DNA of 64,000 nt from JBKEDC01 sp047975205 (GCA_047975205.1 JBKEDC010000012.1:62001-126000); one strand, 5' to 3'; positions 45,664 through 53,455 are shown, numbered from the stretch's first letter. The notes: generated by a model from the letters alone, not told the origin. Program-made: numbers and translations.

Positions 45664-45776
45664 TTTTAAATATCGAAAACAATCGTTTCAAAATGCTGTT
45701 ATTCAGATTTTTGCATAGTTTTTCATATTGTTCCGTAGCTCACATAGGTTTAATTTTATCATTAAGAATTGTGAGT

Positions 45777-47024
45777 ATGGAAACGACAAAAAAATCAACG
45801 TTTAAGGTTCTTTTCTACCTTAAAAAGAATGCCCCGAAGAAGAACGGGAAAGTTACGGTCATGTGTAGAATTACCGTAAACGGTAATCAGTCTGCATTCA
45901 GTGCCAAGTTGGATATTTCCGCAACAAATTGGGATTTGAAGTACGGCAGGGTTTTAGGAAAAAGCCGAGAAGCCCAAGACACAAACAGCAAACTTAACAA
46001 AATCCGTTCAGGTATTGAGGAATGCTATTCCAAAATTCTGAAGAACGATGGGGCTGTCAGTACTAAACTTAAAAATGCCTTCCTCGGTATGGAAAGCGGA
46101 GAAATGACCTTTTCCAAGTTTTATGAACAGTTCTTATCCGACTATGAGAAAAAGGTCAATAGTGGACTTCGGGTAAATGGAACACGAAGTAAGTACAAAA
46201 CACTGTTAAAGCACCTGCGAAATTTTACACTTACAAAATACGGTTATTCTGACTTATCATTCAACGACCTTACATCTGATTTTGTGCAGGACTTTGATTA
46301 CTACCTACGTGATGACCAAAGCTTGACACATAACACGATTTGGCTGTATATGATTGGCTTTACCACACTTTGCCGATTGGCAATGAGCAGAAAGCATCTT
46401 GCTTTTAATCCGTTCAGCGAGTACAAGAATACCAAAAAGGACAAAGACAGAGGTTATCTGTTGCGGAACGAGTTGGAACAGCTTGTAACGTTCAACTGCG
46501 AGAAAAAGAAAGACGAATTGGTTAAAGACCTGTTTGTTTTCAGTTGCTTTACTGGTCTTTCCTATTCAGATATGAAAGGGCTTAGAAACAGTAATATTCA
46601 GGATTTCTTTGACGGTAACCAGTGGATTATCATACGTAGGAAAAAGACAGCAACATCGTCAAACGTGATGCTGTTGGATATCCCCAAAATGATTATCGAA
46701 AAATATGTAGGATTTTCAAAAGATGGAAAGGTATTTCCTGTACCATCAAATACAGTCTGTAATGATAGTCTAAAAAGAATATCACAACTGATTGACTGCC
46801 TGAAAGAAAAGAAAGTAACCTTTCACTTGGCACGCCATACGTTTGCCACGCTGTTTTTGAGTGAGGGCGTTCCGCTCGAAAGTTTGAGCAAAATGTTAGG
46901 GCATAAAAACATTGCTACTACACAGATTTACGCAAAAATTCTCAACGAGAAAGTTGGTAAGGATATGCAAAAGGTATCACATAAATTTAAGGAAATGGAG
47001 CAATCTTTTGTAGCTCAACTCTAA
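45777..47024 (+). CDS. tyrosine recombinase / integrase (NBU/CTnDOT type)
   Basis: This 415-residue site-specific recombinase has the Bacteroidota arm-binding and SAM-like core-binding domains, then a catalytic domain. Visible catalytic residues are H350 and R353 (HLARHTFATL), H376 (MLGHKN) and the nucleophile Y385 (TTQIYAKI), with a lysine in 'IIRRKKTATS'. The first catalytic arginine is replaced by serine S262 (CFTGLSYSDM), as known for IntDOT-like enzymes. The ATG at 45777 (METTKKSTFKVLF) is the family's usual start; the upstream in-frame ATG at 45693 adds an unrelated hydrophobic leader. It is followed by a terminator. Confidence 0.92.
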   Translation: METTKKSTFKVLFYLKKNAPKKNGKVTVMCRITVNGNQSAFSAKLDISATNWDLKYGRVLGKSREAQDTNSKLNKIRSGIEECYSKILKNDGAVSTKLKNAFLGMESGEMTFSKFYEQFLSDYEKKVNSGLRVNGTRSKYKTLLKHLRNFTLTKYGYSDLSFNDLTSDFVQDFDYYLRDDQSLTHNTIWLYMIGFTTLCRLAMSRKHLAFNPFSEYKNTKKDKDRGYLLRNELEQLVTFNCEKKKDELVKDLFVFSCFTGLSYSDMKGLRNSNIQDFFDGNQWIIIRRKKTATSSNVMLLDIPKMIIEKYVGFSKDGKVFPVPSNTVCNDSLKRISQLIDCLKEKKVTFHLARHTFATLFLSEGVPLESLSKMLGHKNIATTQIYAKILNEKVGKDMQKVSHKFKEMEQSFVAQL

Positions 47025-47046
47025 AGCCAATAAAGTGATTAAAAAA

Positions 47047-47076
47047 AAGCCAATACCGTTTTTGTATTGGTTTTTT
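47047..47076 (+). terminator. terminator of the integrase gene
   Basis: Arms 47047-47056 and 47064-47073 form a 10-bp stem with one G-U pair and a T-run, 22 bases after the integrase stop. Confidence 0.85.
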
Positions 47077-47141
47077 GTACTTTAGCTTTTTCAAAAATAT
47101 GAATGTTACGAACCCTCAATCTATTGAAATCTAAATAAAAA

Positions 47142-48932
47142 ATGAGTAATAGCACAAATAATATCCAAATACAGTTTAATTATTTGGATGTGGAGAATTG
47201 TTTTAAAAATTTTTATGTCGTTCCTGATTATCAAAGAGAGTACGTCTGGACAGAAGTACAAATCAATCAACTTTTAGATGACATTTACGAAGAATTTGAT
47301 TTTAATCCTAATAAAGAATATTTTATCGGAAGTACAGTTGTTTTTAAAAACAATGATGGCTTTTACGAATTGATTGACGGACAACAAAGAACAACTTCTA
47401 TCTTCTTAATAATTTGTGCTTTTAAGAAAATTTATCGAGAACGAGAAATCGATACAGACACAATTGAGAGGATGATTAAAGACAAAACAGTCAATTCATT
47501 AGGAGATAGTGTTGATTGCTATAAACTCGAACTGCAATATAAAGACAGTTCAAATATTCTTTTAGAAATTGCTAATAATTTAGAAAGACCTAAAAATTTA
47601 ACAGGTTCAGCAGAAAGACTTTATAATGCGTATGAAAATGTAATCTCATTTCTAAAAAACAGATTTAAGGAAGATGAAGACTCAGTACAGCTAAAAAAGT
47701 TCTTTGTTTATATTTTTAGAAAACTGAAATTTATCCAAATTGAAACACCAGAAATAAACGACGCTTTAAAAATATTTGAAACAATTAATGAAAGAGGAGT
47801 TGGATTAAATCCTATGGATTTATTGAAAAACCTTTTATTCAGGCAAGTTAATAGAAATGATTTCAATTCATTAAAAGATAAATGGAAGACGCTGATTAAG
47901 CTTTTGGAGAAGAATAATGAAAAACCTTTGCGTTTTCTTCGTTATTTCATAATGTCCAATTATAAGGTAAATAATCAGCGAGGAGAAGAAATTATCCGAG
48001 AGGAGGAAATTTATAAATGGTTTATAAGACCTGAAAATGTTGATCAATGCAGCTATAAAGAAGAGCCTTTTGAGTTTGTTGAACTTCTTTTGGAAAATGC
48101 AACTTGTTATATTAATTTCTTTAAAGGACTAAACAAGGACGGTAGTAAAAATGTCTATTTAGACAATATTTCCAAACTTGGAGGAGGAGCTTTTAAACAA
48201 CATTTGATATTGCTTTTAGCGGGAAGAAATTTACCACAAGATTTGTTTAATCATTTTGCAAAGCAGATAGAAACTTTGGTTTTTTATTACTTCATTACAA
48301 AAGAGCCAACAAGAGAGTTTGAAAGAAACTTTTCAAAATGGGCTAAATCTGTATTAAGAATTAAAAGCAGGGAAGAATTGAATAATTTCGTAAAAGAAAA
48401 TATTCAACCTGTAATCGCATCGAAAGAAAACGAATACAAATTATACTTTACAGAAACTCGTCAGAATAACCTGCAACAATACAGAATTAGATATATTTTA
48501 GCAAAAATTGCACAATATTTAGACCAAGAAAGATTAGGCTCGTACATTCCACAAGTTTTAGATAACTATATTACCAAAGGAGTTGAAATTGAGCATATTT
48601 TACCTTTTAATCCAACAGAAAGTCTTCGTAATGAAATTGGCGAGGAATACGATGATTTAAAAATCAGATTAGGAAATTTGACTTTGCTTGAAAAAACGAT
48701 GAATATTGTGGTTGGTAACGACTTCTTTTCAAAAAAAGTTATTGAATATTCTAAATCGCCATTTTATATTTCCAAATCAATAGCAGGATTAGATACGATT
48801 GGAATAAATTCATCTGTTACAAGGTTAAATCTAAAATTAAGGTCTTACGAATATTGGAATAAAGAAACGATAATTGATAGACAAAATTTGTTATACGAAC
48901 TTTCAAAAGATATTTGGAAAATAGAGATATAG
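47142..48932 (+). CDS. DUF262/DUF1524 protein (GmrSD-like), 596 residues
   Basis: The N-terminal DUF262 (ParB/Srx-like nucleotide-hydrolysing fold) has 'VPDYQREYVWTEVQI' (about 27-41) and the signature D79-G-Q-Q-R83. The C-terminal DUF1524 His-Me/HNH-type nuclease region shows 'GVEIEHILPFNP' (H485) and 'RLGNLTLLEKTMN' near 508. This fused layout is that of GmrSD type IV restriction enzymes, which cut modified phage DNA. Both signature regions look intact, but substrate and activity are inferred. It sits alone between terminators, next to the integrase. Confidence 0.85.
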   Translation: MSNSTNNIQIQFNYLDVENCFKNFYVVPDYQREYVWTEVQINQLLDDIYEEFDFNPNKEYFIGSTVVFKNNDGFYELIDGQQRTTSIFLIICAFKKIYREREIDTDTIERMIKDKTVNSLGDSVDCYKLELQYKDSSNILLEIANNLERPKNLTGSAERLYNAYENVISFLKNRFKEDEDSVQLKKFFVYIFRKLKFIQIETPEINDALKIFETINERGVGLNPMDLLKNLLFRQVNRNDFNSLKDKWKTLIKLLEKNNEKPLRFLRYFIMSNYKVNNQRGEEIIREEEIYKWFIRPENVDQCSYKEEPFEFVELLLENATCYINFFKGLNKDGSKNVYLDNISKLGGGAFKQHLILLLAGRNLPQDLFNHFAKQIETLVFYYFITKEPTREFERNFSKWAKSVLRIKSREELNNFVKENIQPVIASKENEYKLYFTETRQNNLQQYRIRYILAKIAQYLDQERLGSYIPQVLDNYITKGVEIEHILPFNPTESLRNEIGEEYDDLKIRLGNLTLLEKTMNIVVGNDFFSKKVIEYSKSPFYISKSIAGLDTIGINSSVTRLNLKLRSYEYWNKETIIDRQNLLYELSKDIWKIEI

Positions 48933-48949
48933 ACCTTTTATAAAACACC

Positions 48950-48984
48950 ACAGCCCACCGCTTTAAGCAGTGGGCTGTTTTTTT
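48950..48984 (+). terminator. terminator of the first DUF262 gene
   Basis: Perfect 9-bp arms (48950-48958, 48970-48978) with a small inner stem are followed by a seven-T run. It separates the DUF262 gene from the convergent mobility genes. Confidence 0.85.
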
Positions 48985-49003
48985 AAGGTATTCTTTCAAT
49001 CGG

Positions 49004-49285
49004 CTAACGCTGATAGTTATCTTCCAATACCTTGATAATATCGCTTTCACGAAAAAGGATTTTACGTTCGAGCTTGATAAAAGGTATCAGTCCGTCATCT
49101 CAGTACTGTTGCAACGTCCGTTTGCTGATATGCAACATCTCGCAGACCTGTTCGCCTGACAGGTAGATTTCCCCTTTTAAGAGTGGGTGGAAATAGTCCC
49201 TGATATACAGCAGTTCGTTTTTGATACCTACCACAGCTTCGAGCAAGGCAAGCATATCTTCATTTGAATTTCCAATCTGTTTCAT
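49004..49285 (-). pseudogene. helix-turn-helix (excisionase-like) gene with in-frame TGA
   Basis: The frame starts at 49285 (MKQIGNSNEDMLALLEAVV) and contains a MerR/Xis-type winged helix, 'LSGEQVCEMLHISKRTLQQY'. It is stopped by TGA at 49100-49102. Reading on in the same frame gives 'DDGLIPFIKLERKILFRESD' and a normal end at 49004, exactly the second half expected of this family (QQY-R-DDG...). A CGA-to-TGA change therefore explains the break. The gene overlaps the previous HTH gene by four bases (ATGA), so the two were translationally coupled. Paired HTH proteins of this kind often regulate excision or mobilization in Bacteroidota elements. Confidence 0.8.
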
Positions 49286-49578
49286 TTCTTTTGCTTTTTT
49301 AATGGTCGCTCTCCCTGCATAAGTAGTTCCACTTCGGATAATCTGAAATACGTTTTCCGATTGATTTGCGTTGCCCCAAGAATACCCTTTGCTCTATACG
49401 TCTGCAATGTTCTTTTACTGATGTTGAGTAATTGGCAAGCTTCCTGTTGGTCGAGCCATTTTGTTGCCTGTTGCAATGCTTTGTAAGGTGCAGTCATTTC
49501 TGCAATTAGATTGGAAACTTCCTTAACTTCCCTATGCAATGCTTTTAAAATCTGAATGTCTAAAACTGTTATTTCCAT
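49282..49578 (-). CDS. helix-turn-helix domain protein (excisionase-like)
   Basis: A small DNA-binding protein of about 98 residues. The N-terminal half is a helical region ('LDIQILKALHREVKEVSNLI'). The C-terminal half is a MerR/Xis-like winged helix, 'LDQQEACQLLNISKRTLQTY' then 'RAKGILGATQINRKTYFRLS', with the wing residues. The start at 49578 (MEITVLDIQ) is preferred; an in-frame ATG at 49626 adds 16 residues. The gene is intact, in contrast to its paralogous downstream neighbour, whose family motif matches at 'ISKRTLQ'. It probably regulates excision or the mob genes; this is inference. Confidence 0.8.
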   Translation of the reverse strand: MEITVLDIQILKALHREVKEVSNLIAEMTAPYKALQQATKWLDQQEACQLLNISKRTLQTYRAKGILGATQINRKTYFRLSEVELLMQGERPLKKQKK

Positions 49579-49678
49579 ATCTGCATCATTTAAACCTCGA
49601 AAATAAAAGCTATTTACATAGGTCATTCCAATGTTGCCGTCAGAGGTAGCGTTTGGCGTTCAGATGTAAAATACTCGG

Positions 49679-50059
49679 CTACAATCCCAACTTTGGCTTA
49701 TTGTTTTTCTGGAGAGCTTGTTGCGGTTTGATTGCGTTGTCTGTCTTCAAAGCAGGCTTTTTATTTTTCTGTACAATCTGAATTTTTTCACCGTTTTTGA
49801 AATCCGAAAGCATAACCGTTTTTGTTGCACCTATTATGCTTTCAGGTTCGGTAGTCTGTTTTTGTTGTTCAACACGCTTGCCCCCGAACAGCTTGCCCAG
49901 ACCTAAACTCTTTGTTTCTTTGAATTGACGTTTAAAGTTGGTAATGAAATTGGAAATTGGGTCGCTATGCTTATCGACCTGCATAAAAGGAGTGTTCTTT
50001 TTCTTCTCGGTTAGCTCGTTTTCTTTACGCTCTTTTTCGGTAATTGTTTTTTGTGCCAT
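49679..50059 (-). CDS. hypothetical basic protein of the mobility module
   Basis: This 126-residue protein begins MAQKTITEKERKENELTEKK, is very rich in Lys, Gln and Glu, and has no membrane segment or known motif. A central 'ISNFITNFKRQFKETKSLGL' may be helical, and the C-terminus is low-complexity ('KPQQALQKNNKPKLGL'). I do not recognise it. Its position between the HTH pair and DUF3408, on the same strand, suggests an accessory mobilization role. Its TAG stop would add only 12 residues if read through, so I treat it as complete. Confidence 0.6.
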   Translation of the reverse strand: MAQKTITEKERKENELTEKKKNTPFMQVDKHSDPISNFITNFKRQFKETKSLGLGKLFGGKRVEQQKQTTEPESIIGATKTVMLSDFKNGEKIQIVQKNKKPALKTDNAIKPQQALQKNNKPKLGL

Positions 50060-50565
50060 AGGTTCAAAATTTCCCCTAATTTAGAACACAAGAGAATGTA
50101 TTATTTTAATTTGGCATTACGTGGCAGTATTTGGCTTCTGTTGGCACAATACAAATGGAAAGCAATCCTTAAAACACTTTAAATTTTCCTCGCAAAGCTT
50201 CTTCACATTTAAAGAGTTTTGTACGGATAAAGGAAAGCATACCAAAAACACCCTATCCTTATCCCTTACGCATTTTTTGTACACTTTCTTTGATTAGAAT
50301 TGATTAAAAAAATGAACAAAAAGGTAGCAAATGTAAGGCGGACAGCCACCGCACCACCCAACCAAAAGCTTACGGCATAATGGCAGGGCAAATAAGGTGG
50401 CTTCGCCGAGTTGTTGTGTTGCCCTGCCACCCTTCGGGACTTATTCCGTTTCCTTTTGGTTCTTCCACCTGTCCGCCTTGATTGAATGGCTTTCTTTTTT
50501 TTCTGTTTTTTGTTTTGAAAATAATTTTTGAGAGGGAATTACGCATCCTGAACAAAGGACGGTTA
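50060..50565. other. non-coding region with repeats and nested palindrome
   Basis: About 500 bases lie between the hypothetical gene and the DUF3408 remnant. The right half is a nested inverted repeat (listed separately). The left half holds TTTGGC-type repeats at 50112, 50132 and 50142. A 61-codon minus-strand frame at 50370-50555 lies within the palindrome and is not credible. The region looks regulatory or structural rather than coding. Confidence 0.55.
50335..50479. repeat. nested inverted repeat, three stems, 145 bases
   Basis: Three perfectly complementary arm pairs are nested around one centre: 50335-50345 with 50469-50479 (11 bp), 50360-50368 with 50453-50461 (9 bp), and 50381-50391 with 50419-50429 (11 bp). 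A short GGC/GCC stem lies near the tip. The stretch is clearly more GC-rich than its surroundings. It could be a structured RNA, a replication or transfer origin, or a regulator-binding cruciform. Confidence 0.7.
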
Positions 50566-51094
50566 TCAAAACAACGGCTTGTGCTTATCGTTGTAGATTT
50601 CCTTAATCAGCTCTCCGAACTCCTAAAAGTGGTACTCGATAATGTTGTCCAGATACGCATAAATCGTCAGTTTGTCGATGCCCATAATGTTGGTAAGCCT
50701 GTTAAATGCTTCGTGGTATTCCTGCCGTACATAGACCGATTTTCCTTTGCTTGCTGTTGTGTTCGGGATTTTAAAGAACTGTCCGCAGTAAGCCTCTTTG
50801 GTAAGTTTTTTGGTTTTATGAGGTGCCTTTTTTAGAATTGTTGACATATGGCTTTGAATGTTCCGTTTCTGTTGCTATTTCCTCGGGTTCTTCTCCTGCC
50901 ATTACACGCATAATAGCTTCCTCATCAACTTCGGGTATTGCAAAGTCTTCCCGATGTGTTATTCCTTGTTGTTCCATCAAAGGTTGTTTCTTTTCATCAG
51001 TTAGGAAATTTTCAATAGAAAAATCCTCTTTTTCGGGTTGCTGATTTTTGTTTTCTTCGTGTATCATATCTCTAAATTTTAATATTATATCCAA
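50566..51094 (-). pseudogene. DUF3408 family gene, frameshifted and with in-frame TAG
   Basis: The 5' part begins at 51094 (MDIILKFRDMIHEENKNQQP), reaches 'EEAIMRVMAGEEPEEIATET', and stops at 50816. The conserved DUF3408 part follows in the next frame: 'KAPHKTKKLTKEAYCGQFF', then 'SKGKSVYVRQEYHEAFNRL', then 'TIYAYLDNIIEYHF'. Removing one A from an A6 run at about 50828-50833 joins the two parts. A TAG at 50623-50625 then interrupts before the natural tail 'EFGELIKEIYNDKHKPLF', which ends at 50566; CAG-to-TAG would explain it. DUF3408 proteins occur in transfer regions of Bacteroidota elements. An internal ATG at 50847 could still give a truncated product. Confidence 0.78.
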
Positions 51095-51614
51095 TTAGTT
51101 GTTTGGCTAGCTAAGCAGTCAGTTGTATGTACGATTGCACCTATGTAACAACCTATCTACCTATGCACCTGCATACCCTTAATTGGCTAGTTCATTAACT
51201 CAAAAATCTGTAATTCGTCTGCATTCAATCACGCAGATTTGCTGTCGGGATTTATGCCGATTGACTACATCGTTAAGGTTATAACCAGTCAGCCAACTAA
51301 CCAGATACAAATGAAATAAAAGCAATTCCAATCCACATAGAGATGGCAGTATTTGGCGTTTATTGGCTTTGTTTGACGTGATTGTAAGTTGTTGTTATTC
51401 AAATAGTCTTATGGAATTTTGTAATGGAAGCTACTGCTTTTTTCGGCTAACTCCAATCCGTTTGCAAAACGGATTTTTCTGAACTCCTGTTCAGAGCAAG
51501 TTATCTCTTGAGGTCCTCGAAATAAATTTCCGTACCTCAAGAGCACTTGCCCTTGCAGGGGGCTGGAAACGGCTCCGAAGTCGCTCGTTTGTTTAAAAAT
51601 TAAAATGGATTATT
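51095..51614. other. divergent intergenic region, probable regulatory/oriT
   Basis: These 520 bases lie between the divergent DUF3408 remnant and mobA. The left part contains short iterated ACCTAT(G/C) units (about 51139-51166) and several AGTTGGC/TTGGCTAG-like words. The middle has TGGCAGTATTTGGC (51344-51357), repeated from 50123. The right part, from 51455, has stacked hairpins next to mobA (listed separately). No gene is seen, and a parA-type gene often found here in related elements is absent. Confidence 0.5.
51455..51550 (+). other. candidate oriT: stacked inverted repeats before mobA
   Basis: There are three consecutive hairpins: 51455-51463 with 51467-51475 (perfect 9 bp, T-run after), 51479-51484 with 51489-51494, and a long stem 51496-51501 plus 51505-51514 with 51534-51543 plus 51545-51550 (16 pairs with a small bulge). 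A GC-rich stretch follows up to mobA at 51615. Inverted repeats directly upstream of mobA and a relaxase are where oriT lies in related mobilizable elements. No nick site can be assigned from sequence alone. Confidence 0.5.
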
Positions 51615-52049
51615 ATGGAAGAGAAAAACAGAAAACAGATTAAGAAATCAGGAAGAAAACCAAAGATTGACCCTGCGGTCAATCGATATTCCATCAACCT
51701 GAATGCAGAGGACAATGCCAAATTTCTTGCCCTCTTTGACCAGTCAGAAATGAAAGTCATTGCTCATTTTATCACAGCTTGCATCTTTCAGAAGACGATA
51801 AAGACCGTCAAAATTGATATGGATGCTATCGAATATCACGAAAAGTTGACCCGATTTTTTAGCTAATTCCGATCAATCGGAACAAATTACAATCAGATTG
51901 TGAAGATATTGTACCGCAATTTTTCAGAGAAAAAAGCAGGAACATACCTTTTTAAATTGGAAAAAGAAACGATAGAATTGGTACAAGTTACTAAAGAAGT
52001 TATCCGTTTAACACAGGAATTTGAAGAAAAATATCTGAAAAAAGAGTAA
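51615..52049 (+). pseudogene. mobA: mobA-type mobilization gene with in-frame TAA
   Basis: The frame begins MEEKNRKQIKKSGRKPKIDP and contains 'NRYSINLNAEDNAKFLALFD', 'MKVIAHFITACIF' and 'IEYHEKLTRFFS', a ribbon-helix-helix-like MobA accessory protein of Bacteroidota. TAA at 51864-51866 stops it at 83 residues. The same frame continues 'FRSIGTNYNQIVKILYRNFS' and 'LEKETIELVQVTKEVIRLTQ' to a normal stop at 52047-52049, five bases before the relaxase. The full length of about 144 codons is what the family shows, with Gln at the stop (FFS-Q-FRSIG), so CAA-to-TAA explains it. MobA proteins guide the relaxase to oriT. Confidence 0.85.
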
Positions 52050-52053
52050 AGTT

Positions 52054-53319
52054 ATGATTGCAAAAATTGGAAAGGGAAGCAATATGTACGGAGCGATTTT
52101 GTACAATCAGCAGAAAGTGGACAGGGAAAACGGAGCGGTTTTATTACTGAATAAGATACCCGATACGGTGGACGGCAGGTATTCGGTAGCCTATTTTAAT
52201 AAATGTTTTGAGCCGTATTTATCGGTAAACATCAAAACGGAAAAGACGGTACGCCATATTTCGCTGAACCCAGATCCTGCGGATAAGGTCAGCGATGAAC
52301 AGTTTACGGAAATGGCTCAGGAGTATATGGAGCGTATGGGCTACGGCAGTCAACCTTATATTGTTTTCAAGCATACGGACATTGACCGAACGCATATTCA
52401 TGTCGTTTCGACCTGCGTAGGTATTGACGGAAAGAAAATCCCCGATGATTACGACCATCCACGCTCAATGGCAATCTGTCGTGATTTGGAAACGAAATAC
52501 AATTTGCATAAGGCAACCGAACAAGAAAAGAAACAGGGTAATAAAGTTTTCAAACCTATAAATCATAAAAATGGTGACACCAAAAGTCAGATTGCTTCGG
52601 TAGTACGGCATCTACCAAAGTATTATAGCTTTTCTACTATGGGCAGTTACAATGCTTTGCTGTCACTTTTCAATATCACAGTCGAAGAAGTCAAAGGTGA
52701 ACGGAACGGTCAACCTGTAAACGGATTGGTGTACGTAGCATTGGACGAGAAAGGAAACAAGGCAAGCAATCCGTTCAAGTCATCACTATTCGGAAAAGAT
52801 GCAGGCGTTGCACAGCTTCAAGAACACTTTGAGCAGTCCAAAGACAAAATGAAAACCAATCCTGCGAGGTCTGTACTAAAAAATACCATTGAATTGGCTA
52901 TACACACCACAAACAACGAAAGTGAATTTAAAAACCAATTGACCGAGCAGGGCATAAATACGGTTGTCCGCAGAAACGAAAGCGGACGGGTTTACGGTAT
53001 GACCTTTATTGACCACGAAAGCCGTAGCGTTTGGAACGGTTCGCAATTGGATAAAAACCTCTCGGCAAACGTGTTCAATGATTGGTGGAACAATGGAAAC
53101 AAACCCGAATTGAAGATACAGAATAACCCTGTTTCTAAAGCAAATGAAATAGACAGCGTACCGACAAAAGACCTTTTTGAGTTTATCACGCATGGACATT
53201 CGCAAAGCTCTGATTTAGGATTGCTTAGCTTATTCCCCGATGCACAAGGCGAGGACTACAAGGAAGAACAGTTTGCTAGTAGGATGAAGAAGAAAAAATA
53301 TCCAAAACATAGAAGATAA
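52054..53319 (+). CDS. mobB: MobB-type relaxase / mobilization nuclease
   Basis: This 421-residue relaxase nicks oriT and is transferred with the DNA. The N-terminus 'MIAKIGKGSNMYGAILYNQQ' is typical, and 'SVNIKTEKTVRHISLNPDP' precedes the histidine motif 'FKHTDIDRTHIHVVSTCVG', which supplies the metal ligands. A catalytic tyrosine is probably Y10-Y17-region ('MYGAILYN'). The C-terminal half is linker-like and basic at the end. It starts five bases after the mobA remnant, so it was coupled to it. No gene for a TraG/VirD4 coupling protein follows, as would be common. Confidence 0.9.
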   Translation: MIAKIGKGSNMYGAILYNQQKVDRENGAVLLLNKIPDTVDGRYSVAYFNKCFEPYLSVNIKTEKTVRHISLNPDPADKVSDEQFTEMAQEYMERMGYGSQPYIVFKHTDIDRTHIHVVSTCVGIDGKKIPDDYDHPRSMAICRDLETKYNLHKATEQEKKQGNKVFKPINHKNGDTKSQIASVVRHLPKYYSFSTMGSYNALLSLFNITVEEVKGERNGQPVNGLVYVALDEKGNKASNPFKSSLFGKDAGVAQLQEHFEQSKDKMKTNPARSVLKNTIELAIHTTNNESEFKNQLTEQGINTVVRRNESGRVYGMTFIDHESRSVWNGSQLDKNLSANVFNDWWNNGNKPELKIQNNPVSKANEIDSVPTKDLFEFITHGHSQSSDLGLLSLFPDAQGEDYKEEQFASRMKKKKYPKHRR

Positions 53320-53385
53320 TATACAGATTCTTAGTGCTATTTTTTTATAATTTGGAGTGAGACACGGATTGGCTTACTCTTTAGG

Positions 53386-53393
53386 TATTTTTG
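53386..53393 (+). promoter_or_regulatory. candidate -7 box for the exonuclease-DUF262 operon
   Basis: TATTTTTG matches TAnnTTTG and ends 62 bases before the ATG at 53456. A TTG lies 14 bases upstream, closer than ideal. Confidence 0.35.
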
Positions 53394-53455
53394 CTATGTA
53401 AAATAAGGAAAGCTGAAAACTTTGAGAGTAGGCATAATATAAAACATTACAGATT

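Noticed and set aside
45424..45776. A tRNA gene as the integration target
   Set aside because: No cloverleaf or tRNA 3' end is visible at either border; the repeat lies in a terminator U-tract.
50370..50555. 61-codon minus-strand open frame
   Set aside because: It lies within the nested inverted repeat and its translation has no family features; the structure is explained better by palindromic DNA or RNA.
50820..50850. Programmed -1 frameshifting at an A-AAA-AAG site in DUF3408
   Set aside because: The frames require a +1 shift, not -1, and the gene has a second lesion downstream, so decay is the simpler reading.
49100..52049. A changed genetic code or stop-codon readthrough to explain the three interrupted mobility genes
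   Set aside because: All three stop codons (TGA, TAG, TAA) would need to be read through, each also ends intact genes nearby, and one of the genes has a frameshift as well.
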